From positions 101,385 through 165,384 of the forward strand of contig CAKRYT010000005.1 in assembly GCA_934432675.1 (NCBI GenBank): a stretch of 64,000 nt of DNA. Reading direction: 5' to 3'. The position numbers and the translations under genes are program-made. This stretch comes from an uncultured Eubacteriales bacterium. Lineage in GTDB: Bacteria > Bacillota > Clostridia > Oscillospirales > CAG-272. Positions within the stretch are counted from its first letter, which is position 1, and every line of letters begins with the position of its first letter. Below the pieces are notes generated by a model. The model did no database searches and was not told the origin of the DNA. It saw nothing but the letters and a program-made list of their open reading frames with translations. Positions 56,601 to 64,000 of the stretch are shown piece after piece.

Positions 56601-56792
56601 TACGCCGTTGCACCGGCGGGCTCCGTGATGATGCTCGTCGGCGCAGACCCCGGCGCAGGAACCGCATTTACGGAGACGACCGATGTCCGTACCGTCGCCG
56701 CATACGCGGACCTCGCAGGCGGGCAGTTCGACAGCTGGGATTCCGCGGTGTGGAATAAGACGGACGGCTATCCGCAGTTTATTTTCGCATAA
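53688..56792 (+). CDS. BIG2 and GLUG-type surface lipoprotein
   Basis: The 1034-residue lipoprotein (LASC) starts after ACAGGAGG. Two or three BIG2-type Ig domains (about 30-290; VEVGAQATLTATVTGSD, VWSSDDPSVATV) precede two long solenoid segments. Each contains F-V/K-G-T/V-F-D-G-R-x-H-x-I-x-G-L and G-x-V-K/R-N-V-G/A-F-V (about 385-560 and 795-1000). The two halves look like a duplication. No enzyme motif is seen; glycan binding or adhesion is likely. Confidence 0.7.
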   Translation: MKKAKTALLILLAMVLACCLASCKEDPVQIGVTLDKASLDVEVGAQATLTATVTGSDAAAVWSSDDPSVATVDNGTVAGVKTGKTTIRAAVGDACATCEVTVTRPGVVGTLTLDYETLELLVGKTADVRASVDYKGQTPSGLTYRWEVDGDACRVTENGATATIEGVSAGRATVSVSCVHLGETLVETMTVIVKNDLSLTIADLPFEGDRYILTLVTDTPDGYTGDKNKFFAPSFTVEANGQTVTDAAVTIRISDADLSVVEYDAAQGKLIAKGAGEAVVHCTYTMGDTEYTVDILVTVELPHVTLGSTYLLETGRDRNLLDAPGGTATAVLVGDTAIEFENTDDGILVKNIGSLPFGVHTLLIRSDTAVYTAEVEVVTLAIADKADLDAMATIADKGNGVWDGYFVLANDIAYNGIFRTFCGLNHCTGWGGTTGFVGTFDGRGHVIEGLTISADAVGRSWFGGMFGVLGSAGVVKNVGFVNATLAAGDASAIVSDLCYGTVSNVFVEVNLQGGTRCAGVARALFGKIENTIVYLTGAKPAGDGDFAGSNLALVSFMYDGAVVNNCFSVGGLELYRSGGDAPVIGAESDTLKKFATLAEMQQHTFGDSWADVWTTVDGMPVFAAYLPYAKANVENAITNDTTTKVDRELVLAGAFGYAYRLKEPVEGIELRGNVVTVNGVYDVSFTIVATCIFDPTVTIEKTFTTVGVPTVDLDESFDIDKSLASTVLSFERIEGQTVKEVYLAGARITFTQDGSQLTLSGYADVAYGPASLTIVTDRAIYNVKALLAVLIGSTEEWDAEVTASLSNPGDWNKYYVLTADLDYTGKAYTYPTGGQYGATFGFKGVFDGRNHKIVGLVIRGESKSFFGTIAMSATVRNVAFVGCSLSFFEADGTTFISTNKSGIVADLLYGTLENVFVQGNLTGHWWCGGVAYFVGETATVRHCIVQAEAVSGDKCASFFAAADSKATLIGCYAVAPAGSVMMLVGADPGAGTAFTETTDVRTVAAYADLAGGQFDSWDSAVWNKTDGYPQFIFA

Positions 56793-56827
56793 CACTCCGC
56801 AGAGATGCGGGTGAATAGGTTTGACAG

Positions 56828-58357
56828 ATGAAAAAGCAAAGCATTACTAAGAGGATCCTTTCGGCGCACGAGCTGGCAGCGACGATCGCCTCCGATACGG
56901 ATCGCCCCCACTACCATTTCTGCGTGCCGTTCGACCTCGGGTTCCCCGCGGACCCGAATGCCGCCTTCTATGCGTGCGGGCGGTATCATATGTTCTTCGT
57001 CTACGAGAGCCGGGAGGACTCCTACCGGTGGGGTCACGCGGTCAGTGCCGACCTAGTGCACTGGAGTTTTCTCCCCGATGCACTCGTGCCCGATGAAACG
57101 GACGGCGGCATTTACAGCGGCGGCGTGTTCCTGGAGGAGGACGGTACGGCCGTCGTGGCGTACTGGTCGCTCGGAAAGGAGGGCGGCAACGGCGGCATAC
57201 GCATCGCCGTTGCCCACCCGCCCCTCTATGAAACGTGGACAAAATACCCCGGCTATGCCGTAAAATGCAGTGAGCACGGGATTGCCGTATCCGACGAGGG
57301 GGCGGAGCTGGCGTGTGCCGACCCGAGCAACCTCTGGAAAAAGGACGGCAAGTACTATTTTGCCTGCGGAAATCTGCTCCTGCTGAACCGGTACCGGGAC
57401 GTCCCGGATGCCCCCCGCTCGATGACGGGGGACTATGCCGATGTCTATGTATCGGACGATCTCAACACCTGGAAGTACCTGCATCGGCTGTACAAAAGAG
57501 ACGAAACAAACACGTTCACCGACCCGTCGGAGGACTGTATGTGCCCCTACCTGGGGGTCGTCCCCGATGGTGAGGGGAAAGATACCGACACGCACATTCT
57601 GCTGTTCCTGGCGCACAATCGCGGTACGCAGTACTATCTCGGCACCTTCGACGAAAAACGCATGGAATTCCTGCCGACCCGGCATGGGAGGATGTCGTTT
57701 GTCGATAACGCCCTGTTCGCCCCGGAAGCCGTACGCACGGCAGACGGCAGGCTCGTCGTATTCAACTGGCTGCGCGACAACCGGGACGACGATCTGCAAA
57801 GGGAACTCGGAAAAGGCTGGTCGGGGATCCATGCCCTGCCGAGGGAGATTCTGCTGGGCGACGACGGCACTCTCCGCATCCGTCCTCTCACCGAGCTGGC
57901 AAAGCTGCGCGTCGGTGCCGAGACGGTAACGGCGGCGGCACGCAGAAACACCGCACTGTCCCCCGTGGTGCCCCGGCATTGCGAGCTGCAGATCACGCAG
58001 CGTTCCGACGGCAAGGGCAGGATCGGCGTGCGGATTTTCTACGGGCCACGCTCCTATACCGATGTTTATGCCGACCTCGGTGCCGGCGAGCTGGTCATTG
58101 ACACGATGCACAGCGGGACGCGCGGACGCCGCGTCACGGATCGTGCGCCACTCGCGGTCGGGCGGGGGCAGACGGTCGAGCTGCGTGTGTTTTCAGACGG
58201 CTGCGTACTGGAGGTCTTTGCCAATTCCGTGCAAGCGATGACAAGACAGGTGTTTCCCTGTTCTTCCCGGGATGTCCGCATCGTGTGCCGTAATCAGACT
58301 TCCGAAGCGGCCGCCGTGACCGTTTACGATATGGTTGCCTGCAACGGATTGATGTAA
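56828..58357 (+). CDS. GH32-like family protein (clan GH-J)
   Basis: This 509-residue cytoplasmic protein has a five-bladed propeller and C-terminal beta-sandwich like GH32. ADPNAAF corresponds to the nucleophile block NDPNG and CADPSNLW to the RDP block. The ECP block reads EDCMCPYL, so the Glu directly before Cys-Pro is replaced by Met while a Glu lies three residues before it. WSGIHALPREI and FSDGCVLEVFAN are typical late blocks. The fold call is firm; fructosidase activity is not. The ribosome site is weak, so coupling to the upstream gene is likely. Confidence 0.8.
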   Translation: MKKQSITKRILSAHELAATIASDTDRPHYHFCVPFDLGFPADPNAAFYACGRYHMFFVYESREDSYRWGHAVSADLVHWSFLPDALVPDETDGGIYSGGVFLEEDGTAVVAYWSLGKEGGNGGIRIAVAHPPLYETWTKYPGYAVKCSEHGIAVSDEGAELACADPSNLWKKDGKYYFACGNLLLLNRYRDVPDAPRSMTGDYADVYVSDDLNTWKYLHRLYKRDETNTFTDPSEDCMCPYLGVVPDGEGKDTDTHILLFLAHNRGTQYYLGTFDEKRMEFLPTRHGRMSFVDNALFAPEAVRTADGRLVVFNWLRDNRDDDLQRELGKGWSGIHALPREILLGDDGTLRIRPLTELAKLRVGAETVTAAARRNTALSPVVPRHCELQITQRSDGKGRIGVRIFYGPRSYTDVYADLGAGELVIDTMHSGTRGRRVTDRAPLAVGRGQTVELRVFSDGCVLEVFANSVQAMTRQVFPCSSRDVRIVCRNQTSEAAAVTVYDMVACNGLM

Positions 58358-58371
58358 TTTCAGAGGTTTCT

Positions 58372-60207
58372 ATGCATTTTATTTCTACCGAACGATCTTT
58401 GGCGGCACAGCTGTCCGAGATCTCCTCTATGTTAGACCCCGGCGACGACACCGTTGTCCGTGTACACGCCCTGCCCGGCAGCGAAAATTCGTTTCTGTAC
58501 GAGGGAGGGGAGCTGCAAATCACCTATGTCGGGAAGTCCTACATTTTCCGGGCAATCGGCAATGTGATCGGCGGTATGCGCGAGGGGACGGAGCCCTTCC
58601 CTTTTCAGAAGCTCGGCATCATGCTGGACTGCTCGCGCAACGGCGTGTACCGGGTGGAAACGATCCGGCTCCTGCTGCGCTGTATGGCACTTGCCGGGTA
58701 CAATCTTCTGGAGCTTTACACCGAGGATATTTACCGAATCGACGGCGAGCCGTATTTCGGCTATCTGCGCGGCGCGTACAGCCGGGAGGAGCTTACGGAC
58801 CTCGACCGGTACGCCGCCGATTACGGCATTGAGCTCGTTCCCTGCATACAGACGCTGGCGCATCTCGGCGCGATTTTCCGCTGGAAACCGTATGCCGGGA
58901 TCCATGATGTGAACGACATCCTCCTCGTCGACGACGAGGGGACGTACGCCCTGATCGACAAGATGTTCGCCACGGCGGCGGCGTGCTTTACCTCCCGAAA
59001 TATCAATATCGGTATGGATGAAGCATTTTTGCTGGGGTACGGCAACTATCGAACGGCGCACGGAGAGGTCGATCGGGTCGCGATGATGAAAAGGCATGTG
59101 GAGCGGGTTCTCTCCATCGCGGCGCGATACGGTTTCCGCTGCTCCATGTGGTCGGATATGTATTACAGACTGGCATACGGCGGTTACTACGACGACACGA
59201 AGGATGCCATGCCGCAGAACATTTCCGACTCGATCCCCGCCGACGTCGGTTTGATTTATTGGGACTATTACAGCAAAGACCCCCGGCATTTTGCGAAGAT
59301 CATGAGACAGCACAAGCAGCTGACCGATGATGTCTGGTTCGCGGGTGCGCTCTGGTCGTTCCTCGGCAACCTGCCGAACAATTCTTTTTCCGTCGCCGGG
59401 GCAAAGGCCTCCCTCGCCGCGTGCAGGCAGGAAAACGTGCGGAAAGTCCTGTTCACGATGTGGGGCGATAACGGGAGCGAATGTCCGATGTGCGGTCTGC
59501 TCCCCTCCCTGTTTGCCGTCGGCGACCTTGCCTACGGCGACGCGGAGATGTCCTTCACCCACCGGAAATTGCAGGCGGTCTGCGGCGTACCGTATGAAGC
59601 GTTTGAAGCAATCGAGGCGATTGATAAGGTCGATAACCCCACGGGGGACGACCTTGTCTGCCCGGGGAAATATCTTCTGTATAACGATTGCTTCGCCGGT
59701 ATCCTCGACACGACGGTCGGGCTTTTGGACGGTCGCGAGTATGCCCGCCTCTCGGAGGTGCTTTCCGACTATACCCGCGGCAAGCTGCGCGGGCTCTTCC
59801 GCTATGCCGGGGCACTGGCGGGGGTTCTCTCCGAGAAAGCCACCCTCGGGCTCCGCACACGGAAAATGTATGCGGAAGGGGACACGGCGGCACTGCGTAC
59901 CCTCGCCGAAACGGCATACACCGAAACCATCGCCCGGCTGGAAGCGTTTTACGACGCGGCACGCGAGCTTTGGGACGAGGAGAAAAAGCAGAACGGCTTT
60001 GAGGTGCTGGATTACAGGATCGGCGGGCTGATCCGCCGCGTGCGGCATTGTCGGGATCTGCTGCTGGCGTATTGCGACGGGAAAATACAGCGGATCGACC
60101 AGCTGGAGGAAGAGCTGTACGACTACTACGGCAACGGAAAAGAATACAGCCATCGCTCCGGCTACATAAACGAATTTACGAAAATTGCGACAGTCAACTG
60201 TTTTTGA
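58372..60207 (+). CDS. GH20-like hexosaminidase, cytoplasmic
   Basis: This 611-residue protein has no signal peptide. A small alpha/beta N-terminal domain (about 1-75) is followed by a TIM-barrel region with RLLLRCMALAGYNLLELYTE and the catalytic pair in NIGMDEAFLLG, the D-E signature of GH20 enzymes. The C-terminal third is helical. GH20 enzymes release terminal beta-GlcNAc, GalNAc or related sugars using the substrate acetamido group. It would act on imported glycan, which hints at an N-acetylhexosamine-containing substrate for this operon. It lies 14 bases after the GH32-like gene. Confidence 0.8.
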   Translation: MHFISTERSLAAQLSEISSMLDPGDDTVVRVHALPGSENSFLYEGGELQITYVGKSYIFRAIGNVIGGMREGTEPFPFQKLGIMLDCSRNGVYRVETIRLLLRCMALAGYNLLELYTEDIYRIDGEPYFGYLRGAYSREELTDLDRYAADYGIELVPCIQTLAHLGAIFRWKPYAGIHDVNDILLVDDEGTYALIDKMFATAAACFTSRNINIGMDEAFLLGYGNYRTAHGEVDRVAMMKRHVERVLSIAARYGFRCSMWSDMYYRLAYGGYYDDTKDAMPQNISDSIPADVGLIYWDYYSKDPRHFAKIMRQHKQLTDDVWFAGALWSFLGNLPNNSFSVAGAKASLAACRQENVRKVLFTMWGDNGSECPMCGLLPSLFAVGDLAYGDAEMSFTHRKLQAVCGVPYEAFEAIEAIDKVDNPTGDDLVCPGKYLLYNDCFAGILDTTVGLLDGREYARLSEVLSDYTRGKLRGLFRYAGALAGVLSEKATLGLRTRKMYAEGDTAALRTLAETAYTETIARLEAFYDAARELWDEEKKQNGFEVLDYRIGGLIRRVRHCRDLLLAYCDGKIQRIDQLEEELYDYYGNGKEYSHRSGYINEFTKIATVNCF

Positions 60208-60208
60208 T

Positions 60209-61720
60209 ATGAATTATTATATCGGTATTGATCTCGGCACATCGGCTCTGAAAGGGATCCTGGCGGACGAGCGCGGTACGATCGTGCGGCAGGCGACGGC
60301 AGGCTATCGCGTTTTGACCCCTGCCCCCGGTTGGACGGAGCAGAACCCCGCCGATTGGCTCGCCGCACTGGACACGGTGCTGAAACGCCTGCTCCGCGAG
60401 CCGGCAGCAGGCACCGACATACGACCCGGCGCCGTGGAAACAACCGTCGCCGGGCGCGTCCGCGGCATATCGTTCGGCGGACAGATGCACGGGCTCGTCG
60501 CCATAGATCGCAACGGCGACGTCCTGCGGCCGTGCATCCTGTGGAACGACGCGCGGACGGAAAAACAGACGGCTTACCTCAACGAGGTCGTCGGCAAAGC
60601 CACCCTCTCCGCCTGCACGGGCAATATTGCCTTTGCGGGCTTCACCGCGCCGAAGCTGCTGTGGCTGAAAGAAAACGAGCCGGCGCATTTCGACAGGATC
60701 TGCAAGATCATGCTCCCGAAAGATTACCTTGCGTATTCCCTCTCGGGTGTCGTCGCCACGGATTACAGTGACGCGAGCGGGACGCTGCTCCTGGACGTCC
60801 GGCACAAGCGGTGGTCGCGAAAGATGGCGGACGTGTGCGGGGTCTCCCCGGACATTCTGCCGGAGCTGCACGAGAGTTACGATGTGATCGGAACCGTCAG
60901 GGGCGGCATCGCCGCCCACTACGGCTTGTGTAACGATGTGCGGGTCGTCATCGGAGCGGGAGACAACGCGGCGGCGGCGATCGGTACAGGCACCGTCCAT
61001 GCGGGTGACTGCAATATTTCCCTCGGTACGAGCGGGACGATCTTTGTCTGCACGGACAAAATGGAGGCAGATGCGAGCAACGCCCTGCATAGCTTCGCCC
61101 ACGCCAACGGGAAATGGCACCTCATGGGCTGTATCCTGTCGGCGGCGAGCTGCCGCAAATGGTGGCTCGAAACCATCCTCGGCACGGGTGATTATGCGGC
61201 GGACGAGGATGAAATCGCCTCATGCGACAGCGGCAGCGTCCTTTTTGTCCCGTATCTTTCGGGGGAGCGCAGCCCGCATAACGACGTGAATATCAAGGGC
61301 GCATTTGTCGGGCTCACCGCCGCGACCACCCGCGCGCAAATGAGCCGCGCGGTCATGGAGGGCGTTGCTTTCGCCATACGGGATTGCCTGGAGGTGGCCG
61401 TGTCAAACGGACTGACCGTTTCGGGTACCGGCGTTTGCGGGGGCGGTGCCGGGAGCGCGGCATGGCGGCAGATTCTCGCCGACGCCCTGAACCTGCCCGT
61501 AGAAATCCCGGCGACCGAGCAGGGCCCCGCTTACGGCGCGGCGATCCTCGCCATGGTGGGCTGCGGTGCCTATCGCGACGTGTCGGACGCCGTTAGGCAG
61601 ATCATTCCGCCCGGCAGGACGATCTACCCGGACGCGCAGGCGGTCAAACGCCTGGACGCCAAATATCGAGTGTTCACCGGGCTGTACGACGCGCTGAAGC
61701 AAAGTATGCACGCGCTCTGA
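60209..61720 (+). CDS. xylB: FGGY-family kinase, xylulokinase-like
   Basis: The ATG at 60209 lies one base after the previous stop and has no strong ribosome site, so translation is probably coupled. The 503-residue product has the ATP-binding IGIDLGTSALKG, the sugar-binding GQMHGLVAID typical of xylulokinases, and GTSGTI and GGGAGSAAW of the second phosphate-binding domain. It phosphorylates a ketose or similar sugar and is the last gene of the operon. The precise substrate may differ from D-xylulose. Confidence 0.82.
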   Translation: MNYYIGIDLGTSALKGILADERGTIVRQATAGYRVLTPAPGWTEQNPADWLAALDTVLKRLLREPAAGTDIRPGAVETTVAGRVRGISFGGQMHGLVAIDRNGDVLRPCILWNDARTEKQTAYLNEVVGKATLSACTGNIAFAGFTAPKLLWLKENEPAHFDRICKIMLPKDYLAYSLSGVVATDYSDASGTLLLDVRHKRWSRKMADVCGVSPDILPELHESYDVIGTVRGGIAAHYGLCNDVRVVIGAGDNAAAAIGTGTVHAGDCNISLGTSGTIFVCTDKMEADASNALHSFAHANGKWHLMGCILSAASCRKWWLETILGTGDYAADEDEIASCDSGSVLFVPYLSGERSPHNDVNIKGAFVGLTAATTRAQMSRAVMEGVAFAIRDCLEVAVSNGLTVSGTGVCGGGAGSAAWRQILADALNLPVEIPATEQGPAYGAAILAMVGCGAYRDVSDAVRQIIPPGRTIYPDAQAVKRLDAKYRVFTGLYDALKQSMHAL

Positions 61721-61759
61721 CCCCGTCGCCCCTTGATTCAATTCACACGGTCGCCAGCC

Positions 61760-61793
61760 TCCAAGTTAAGCTTTCTCGAACTGACTGCAAGTC
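61760..61793 (-). repeat. Short fragment of the tRNA-linked repeat
   Basis: CCAAGTTAAG, then TTTCTCGAAC and TGCAAGTC correspond to the tail of the dispersed repeat in reverse orientation. It sits at the 5' edge of the truncated ATPase remnant. Confidence 0.55.
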
Positions 61794-61806
61794 GTTATTT
61801 CACGAG

Positions 61807-62234
61807 TGCAAGCGTTACGATGTCAAGGGGAAAGCCTATTTCGACTACCCGAACAAATACTATTGTGAAGATGTCGGGCTCCGCAACGCCCGCATCGGAT
61901 TCCGTCAGTAGGAAATGACGCATATCATGGAGAACCTGATTCATAACGAACTGGTCGTTCGCGGTTATTCCGTCGATGTCGGCGTTGTTTATTCAGGGGA
62001 AAACGGCAGGCGCACCGCTCGCGAAATTGATTTCATCGCCACCCGGGGCGGCAAAAAGTCTGTATCCAGTCCGCCTACGCGATGGAGACCGATGAAAAAA
62101 TTGCCAGCGAATCGAAGCCTTTTTCCCTTACGGGCGACTCCTTCCCGAAGATCATCGTTCGCCGCGATATCCGTAAAAGCTGGTACGACGAAAACGGCTA
62201 TCTCAATATCGGCATCGAGAATCTTCTGCTCTGA
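61807..62234 (+). pseudogene. DUF4143-type ATPase, C-terminal remnant
   Basis: The plus strand reads CKRYDVKGKAYFDYPNKYYC and continues DVGLRNARIGFRQ, then a TAG stop at 61909, then EMTHIMENLIHNELVVRGYS. It continues after a frameshift near 62065 with IQSAYAMETDEK and ends NIGIENLLL at 62234. This is the C-terminal part of the common AAA/DUF4143 ATP-binding proteins. The N-terminal ATPase domain is missing, so the gene is dead. Confidence 0.75.
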
Positions 62235-62291
62235 GAGGAGATCTGACGCAGATCTTCTTTCGCTTTTCGTTTTACCCCTACGAAGTGCCGG

Positions 62292-62709
62292 TGAATTGTC
62301 AAGTGAAGTGCAACACTTAGATCAATAATTTTCCAACTCTTTGTTCCGCAAATCCGTTGGGAAAATGAGGCACCTTGCGTGGTCTGTCGTTAATTAACGC
62401 CAGACCACGTTCCAGCGTTTGTTGTGCGGCTCGCGAGAGGTTTCTTCCTTTTGGGTAAAACTCCCGGAGTGACCGAGAATATGTAGTGCAGTTAATCTTA
62501 ACCGTTTGTTCCTCTGTTGTATCTCCGTCCAGGAGGCAGAGAAAAAACTCTTTGCAAGAGTGACATTGAGGTAAGTTGTATCGGCACATGTATTCGGTCA
62601 ATCCGGGCGTCAAAAGTTTGTTTCGGGCAAAATAAAAAAGCCAGGTACGAATACCGCGCTTCACTAGTTGATTCAGTTCTGGTGTTTCCCGTTTTTTCTC
62701 CGCCGACAT
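62292..62709 (-). pseudogene. IS30-family transposase 3' fragment
   Basis: On the minus strand the frame ending at 62317 contains LREFYPKGRNLSRAAQQTLE and ALINDRPRKV, matching the C-terminus of IS30-family transposases. The DNA just past the stop (AGTGTTGCACTTCAC) resembles an IS30-type terminal repeat. The upstream 75 codons of the open frame, which include four cysteines, are not recognisable as IS30, so the element is truncated. Confidence 0.55.
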
Positions 62710-62790
62710 TGACGGGGACGATCCCCTGTGCTACGATACGGGCTCCGAAAGGGAAAACAGAAAGTGTATTGGTTTATAGAACACAGGAAA

Positions 62791-62940
62791 ATGCAAGGGG
62801 ATTATATACCAATAGGAAAACAAAAACGGAGAGCCACTTCCGATTGGAAGCAACTCTCCGTTTTGATTTGTTTTCTCGCGGTGTGCCTCCAAGATCAATG
62901 GAGGACTTGCAATTGGTTCGAGAAAACTTAACTTGGTGGA
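62791..62940. repeat. Dispersed tRNA-linked repeat, copy 3 (at tRNA-Ala)
   Basis: About 150 bp share ATGCAAGGGGATTATAT, the ACGGAGAG/CTCTCCGT hairpin and the GAGAAAACTTAACTTGGTGG tail with copy 1. Its last bases are the 3' end of the tRNA-Ala gene, so in place it acts as the tRNA downstream terminator. Confidence 0.8.
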
Positions 62941-63009
62941 GCATAGGGGATTCGAACCCCTGACCTCAACACTGCCAGTGTTGCGCGCTCCCAACTGCGC
63001 TAATGCCCC
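62934..63009 (-). tRNA. tRNA-Ala (GGC)
   Basis: The minus strand folds as a tRNA: acceptor GGGGCAT with ATGCTCC, anticodon loop CTGGCAG giving GGC, T-loop TTCGAAT and an encoded CCA. Length is 76. Confidence 0.95.
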
Positions 63010-63020
63010 ATTACCCGATT

Positions 63021-63049
63021 ATTGTAACATACCTTGCCATGCTTGTCAA
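63021..63049 (-). promoter_or_regulatory. Promoter of tRNA-Ala
   Basis: The minus strand reads TTGACA (complement of 63044-63049), 17 bp, TACAAT (complement of 63021-63026). Confidence 0.75.
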
Positions 63050-63106
63050 TCCATAATTCGAAAAATTCCTATGTCGCAGAATCTCGCATAAAATGCAAAA
63101 AAAAAC

Positions 63107-63135
63107 TTGACAAGCCCCCGTGCACATGCTATAAT
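63107..63135 (+). promoter_or_regulatory. Promoter of the tRNA-Met/tRNA-Glu pair
   Basis: TTGACA (63107-63112), 17 bp and TATAAT (63130-63135): a perfect consensus 25 bases before the tRNA. Confidence 0.85.
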
Positions 63136-63160
63136 AAGCGAGCATTGTCGAAAGGCATTT

Positions 63161-63237
63161 GGCGGAATAGCTCAGCTGGCTAGAGCATCCGGTTCATACC
63201 CGGCAGGTCGTTGGTTCAAATCCGACTTCCGCTACCA
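63161..63237 (+). tRNA. tRNA with CAT anticodon (elongator Met or Ile2)
   Basis: Acceptor GGCGGAA with TTCCGCT, anticodon loop TTCATAC giving CAT, T-loop TTCAAAT and encoded CCA. It lacks the GGG/CCC anticodon-stem pairs of initiator tRNA. Met is likely; an Ile tRNA with modified C34 cannot be excluded by eye. Confidence 0.93.
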
Positions 63238-63312
63238 GGCCCGTTAGTCAAGCGGCTAAGACATCGCCCTTTCACGGCGAAGACATGGGTTCGATTCCCG
63301 TACGGGTCACCA
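63238..63312 (+). tRNA. tRNA-Glu (TTC)
   Basis: It begins directly after the CCA of the preceding tRNA. Acceptor GGCCCGT with ACGGGTC, anticodon loop CTTTCAC giving TTC, T-loop TTCGATT and encoded CCA. Confidence 0.95.
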
Positions 63313-63315
63313 ATA

Positions 63316-63755
63316 AACCGGCTCCTCATTCGAGGTGCCGGTTTATTGTCGTCCCGTCGGTCGAGCCCGGCGGCGGAGTCGCTATGGGTTCGCATCTGCC
63401 CCGCAGAGCGGCGTCCGCCACGCGAGACGACGGCAAGGGGCAGGATATTCGCCGTCAGCGAAATACCCGTACAAATTCGGAAGATAATAAGGCACCTCAT
63501 TTGAGGTGCCGGTTTATTGTCGTCCCGTCGGTCGAGCCCGGCGGCGGAGCCGCTATGGGTTCGCATCTGCCCCGCAGAGCGGCGTCCGCCACGCGAGACG
63601 ACGGCAAGGGACAGGATATTCGCCGTCAGCGAAATACCCGTACAAATTCGGAAGATAATAAGGCACCTCGGATGGGGTGCCGGTTTATTGTCGTCCCGTC
63701 GGTCGAGCCCGGCGGCGAAGCCGCTATGGGTTCGTATGTGCCCCGCAGAGCGGCG
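63316..63755. repeat. 171-bp tandem repeat, two and a half copies
   Basis: GTTTATTGTCGTCCCGTCGG recurs at 63341, 63512 and 63683, exactly 171 bp apart. Each unit starts with a hairpin (GGCACCTC with GAGGTGCC) that, in the first copy, is the terminator of the tRNA pair. Open frames across it are by-products of the repeat. Confidence 0.85.
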
Positions 63756-63923
63756 GAAAAGCGGAAATACAACTTGATATATTTAATTGTTTGTGATACG
63801 ATACCTTTGAAAAACAAAGCGACGCTGTACTTTTCGTCAACAAACACTTCGTGGAATATTTTTCGAAATCCGATATAATAAAATCACAAAAGCGCTTTTG
63901 AATACTTTTTGGAGGACAAAAAT

Positions 63924-64000
63924 ATGTCTGTTGGTTCTACAATTAAACGTTTGCGCCGCGAGAAGGATATCACGCAAGAACAGCTTGCCGAATATCTGGG
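63924..64000 (+). CDS. XRE-family HTH regulator (partial, runs off the window)
   Basis: The ATG at 63924 follows GGAGGA. The visible 25 residues (MSVGSTIKRLRREK, then DITQEQLAEYLG) are the start of a Cro/C1-type helix-turn-helix domain. A TATAAT near 63876 could be its -10. The effector domain lies outside the window. Confidence 0.85.
   Translation, partial: MSVGSTIKRLRREKDITQEQLAEYL

Noticed and set aside
63316..63755. Possible CRISPR array
   Set aside because: The period is 171 bp, whole units are nearly identical and there are no unique spacers or cas genes.
63285..63878. A 197-codon frame after tRNA-Glu with internal protein repeats
   Set aside because: It is generated by the 171-bp tandem repeat and starts within a tRNA gene.

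Overview
The window is GC-rich apart from one AT-richer block. It has strong Shine-Dalgarno sites (AAAGGAGG type), consensus TTGACA/TATAAT promoters, many Gram-positive lipoproteins and MalF/MalG-type sugar importers without an encoded ATPase. Together these suggest an uncultured gut Clostridia (Bacillota), probably a host- or plant-glycan forager. No gene allows closer placement.

Layout. (1) 1-5.3 kb: a GxGYxYP-family putative glycosidase diverges from a GH38 alpha-mannosidase-like protein and a HAD phosphatase. (2) 5.3-15.7 kb: an AT-richer block encodes three giant secreted proteins on the minus strand (an FN3-repeat lipoprotein, a lipoprotein with GxGYxYP-like features, and a GH172/DUF2961 protein). 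It is controlled from a promoter carrying the same LacI-type operator as region 1. (3) 15.7-16.6 kb: a dispersed repeat fused to a truncated ABC-2 permease. (4) 16.7-29.4 kb: a nine-gene minus-strand operon (Gfo/Idh/MocA dehydrogenase, DMT transporter, quinone oxidoreductase, GLUG lipoprotein, GH43 lipoprotein, CBM9-like lipoprotein, solute-binding protein, two permeases), divergent from an AraC regulator. (5) 29.5-36.7 kb: a second minus-strand unit (GH43, SASA/GLUG lipoprotein, a 51-residue peptide, GLUG exoprotein) whose promoter shares a 42-bp site with region 4. Next to it are a DUF624-like membrane protein and a short ABC ATPase. (6) 37-39.5 kb: M20 amidohydrolase and an SDR dehydrogenase. 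(7) 39.7-43.3 kb: a decayed integrative element with a large serine recombinase. (8) 43.6-61.7 kb: an AraC regulator followed by a ten-gene plus-strand operon (SGNH esterase, solute-binding protein, two permeases, Ig-like exoprotein, DUF4838 lipoprotein, BIG2/GLUG lipoprotein, GH32, GH20, xylulokinase-like kinase). (9) 61.7-64 kb: pseudogenes, IS remnants, three tRNA genes, 171-bp tandem repeats and the start of an XRE regulator.

The genes form three separately regulated glycan-use systems. In each, surface lipoproteins bind and cut glycans; in two of them an importer brings products in. Cytoplasmic GH38, GH32, GH20, dehydrogenases and a sugar kinase finish degradation. Neither importer has a dedicated ATPase nearby. 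The most notable unexplained signals are the two shared operator families, the 51-residue peptide, the multi-copy domain architecture of the GH172 protein, and a tRNA-linked repeat lying at the edges of broken genes.
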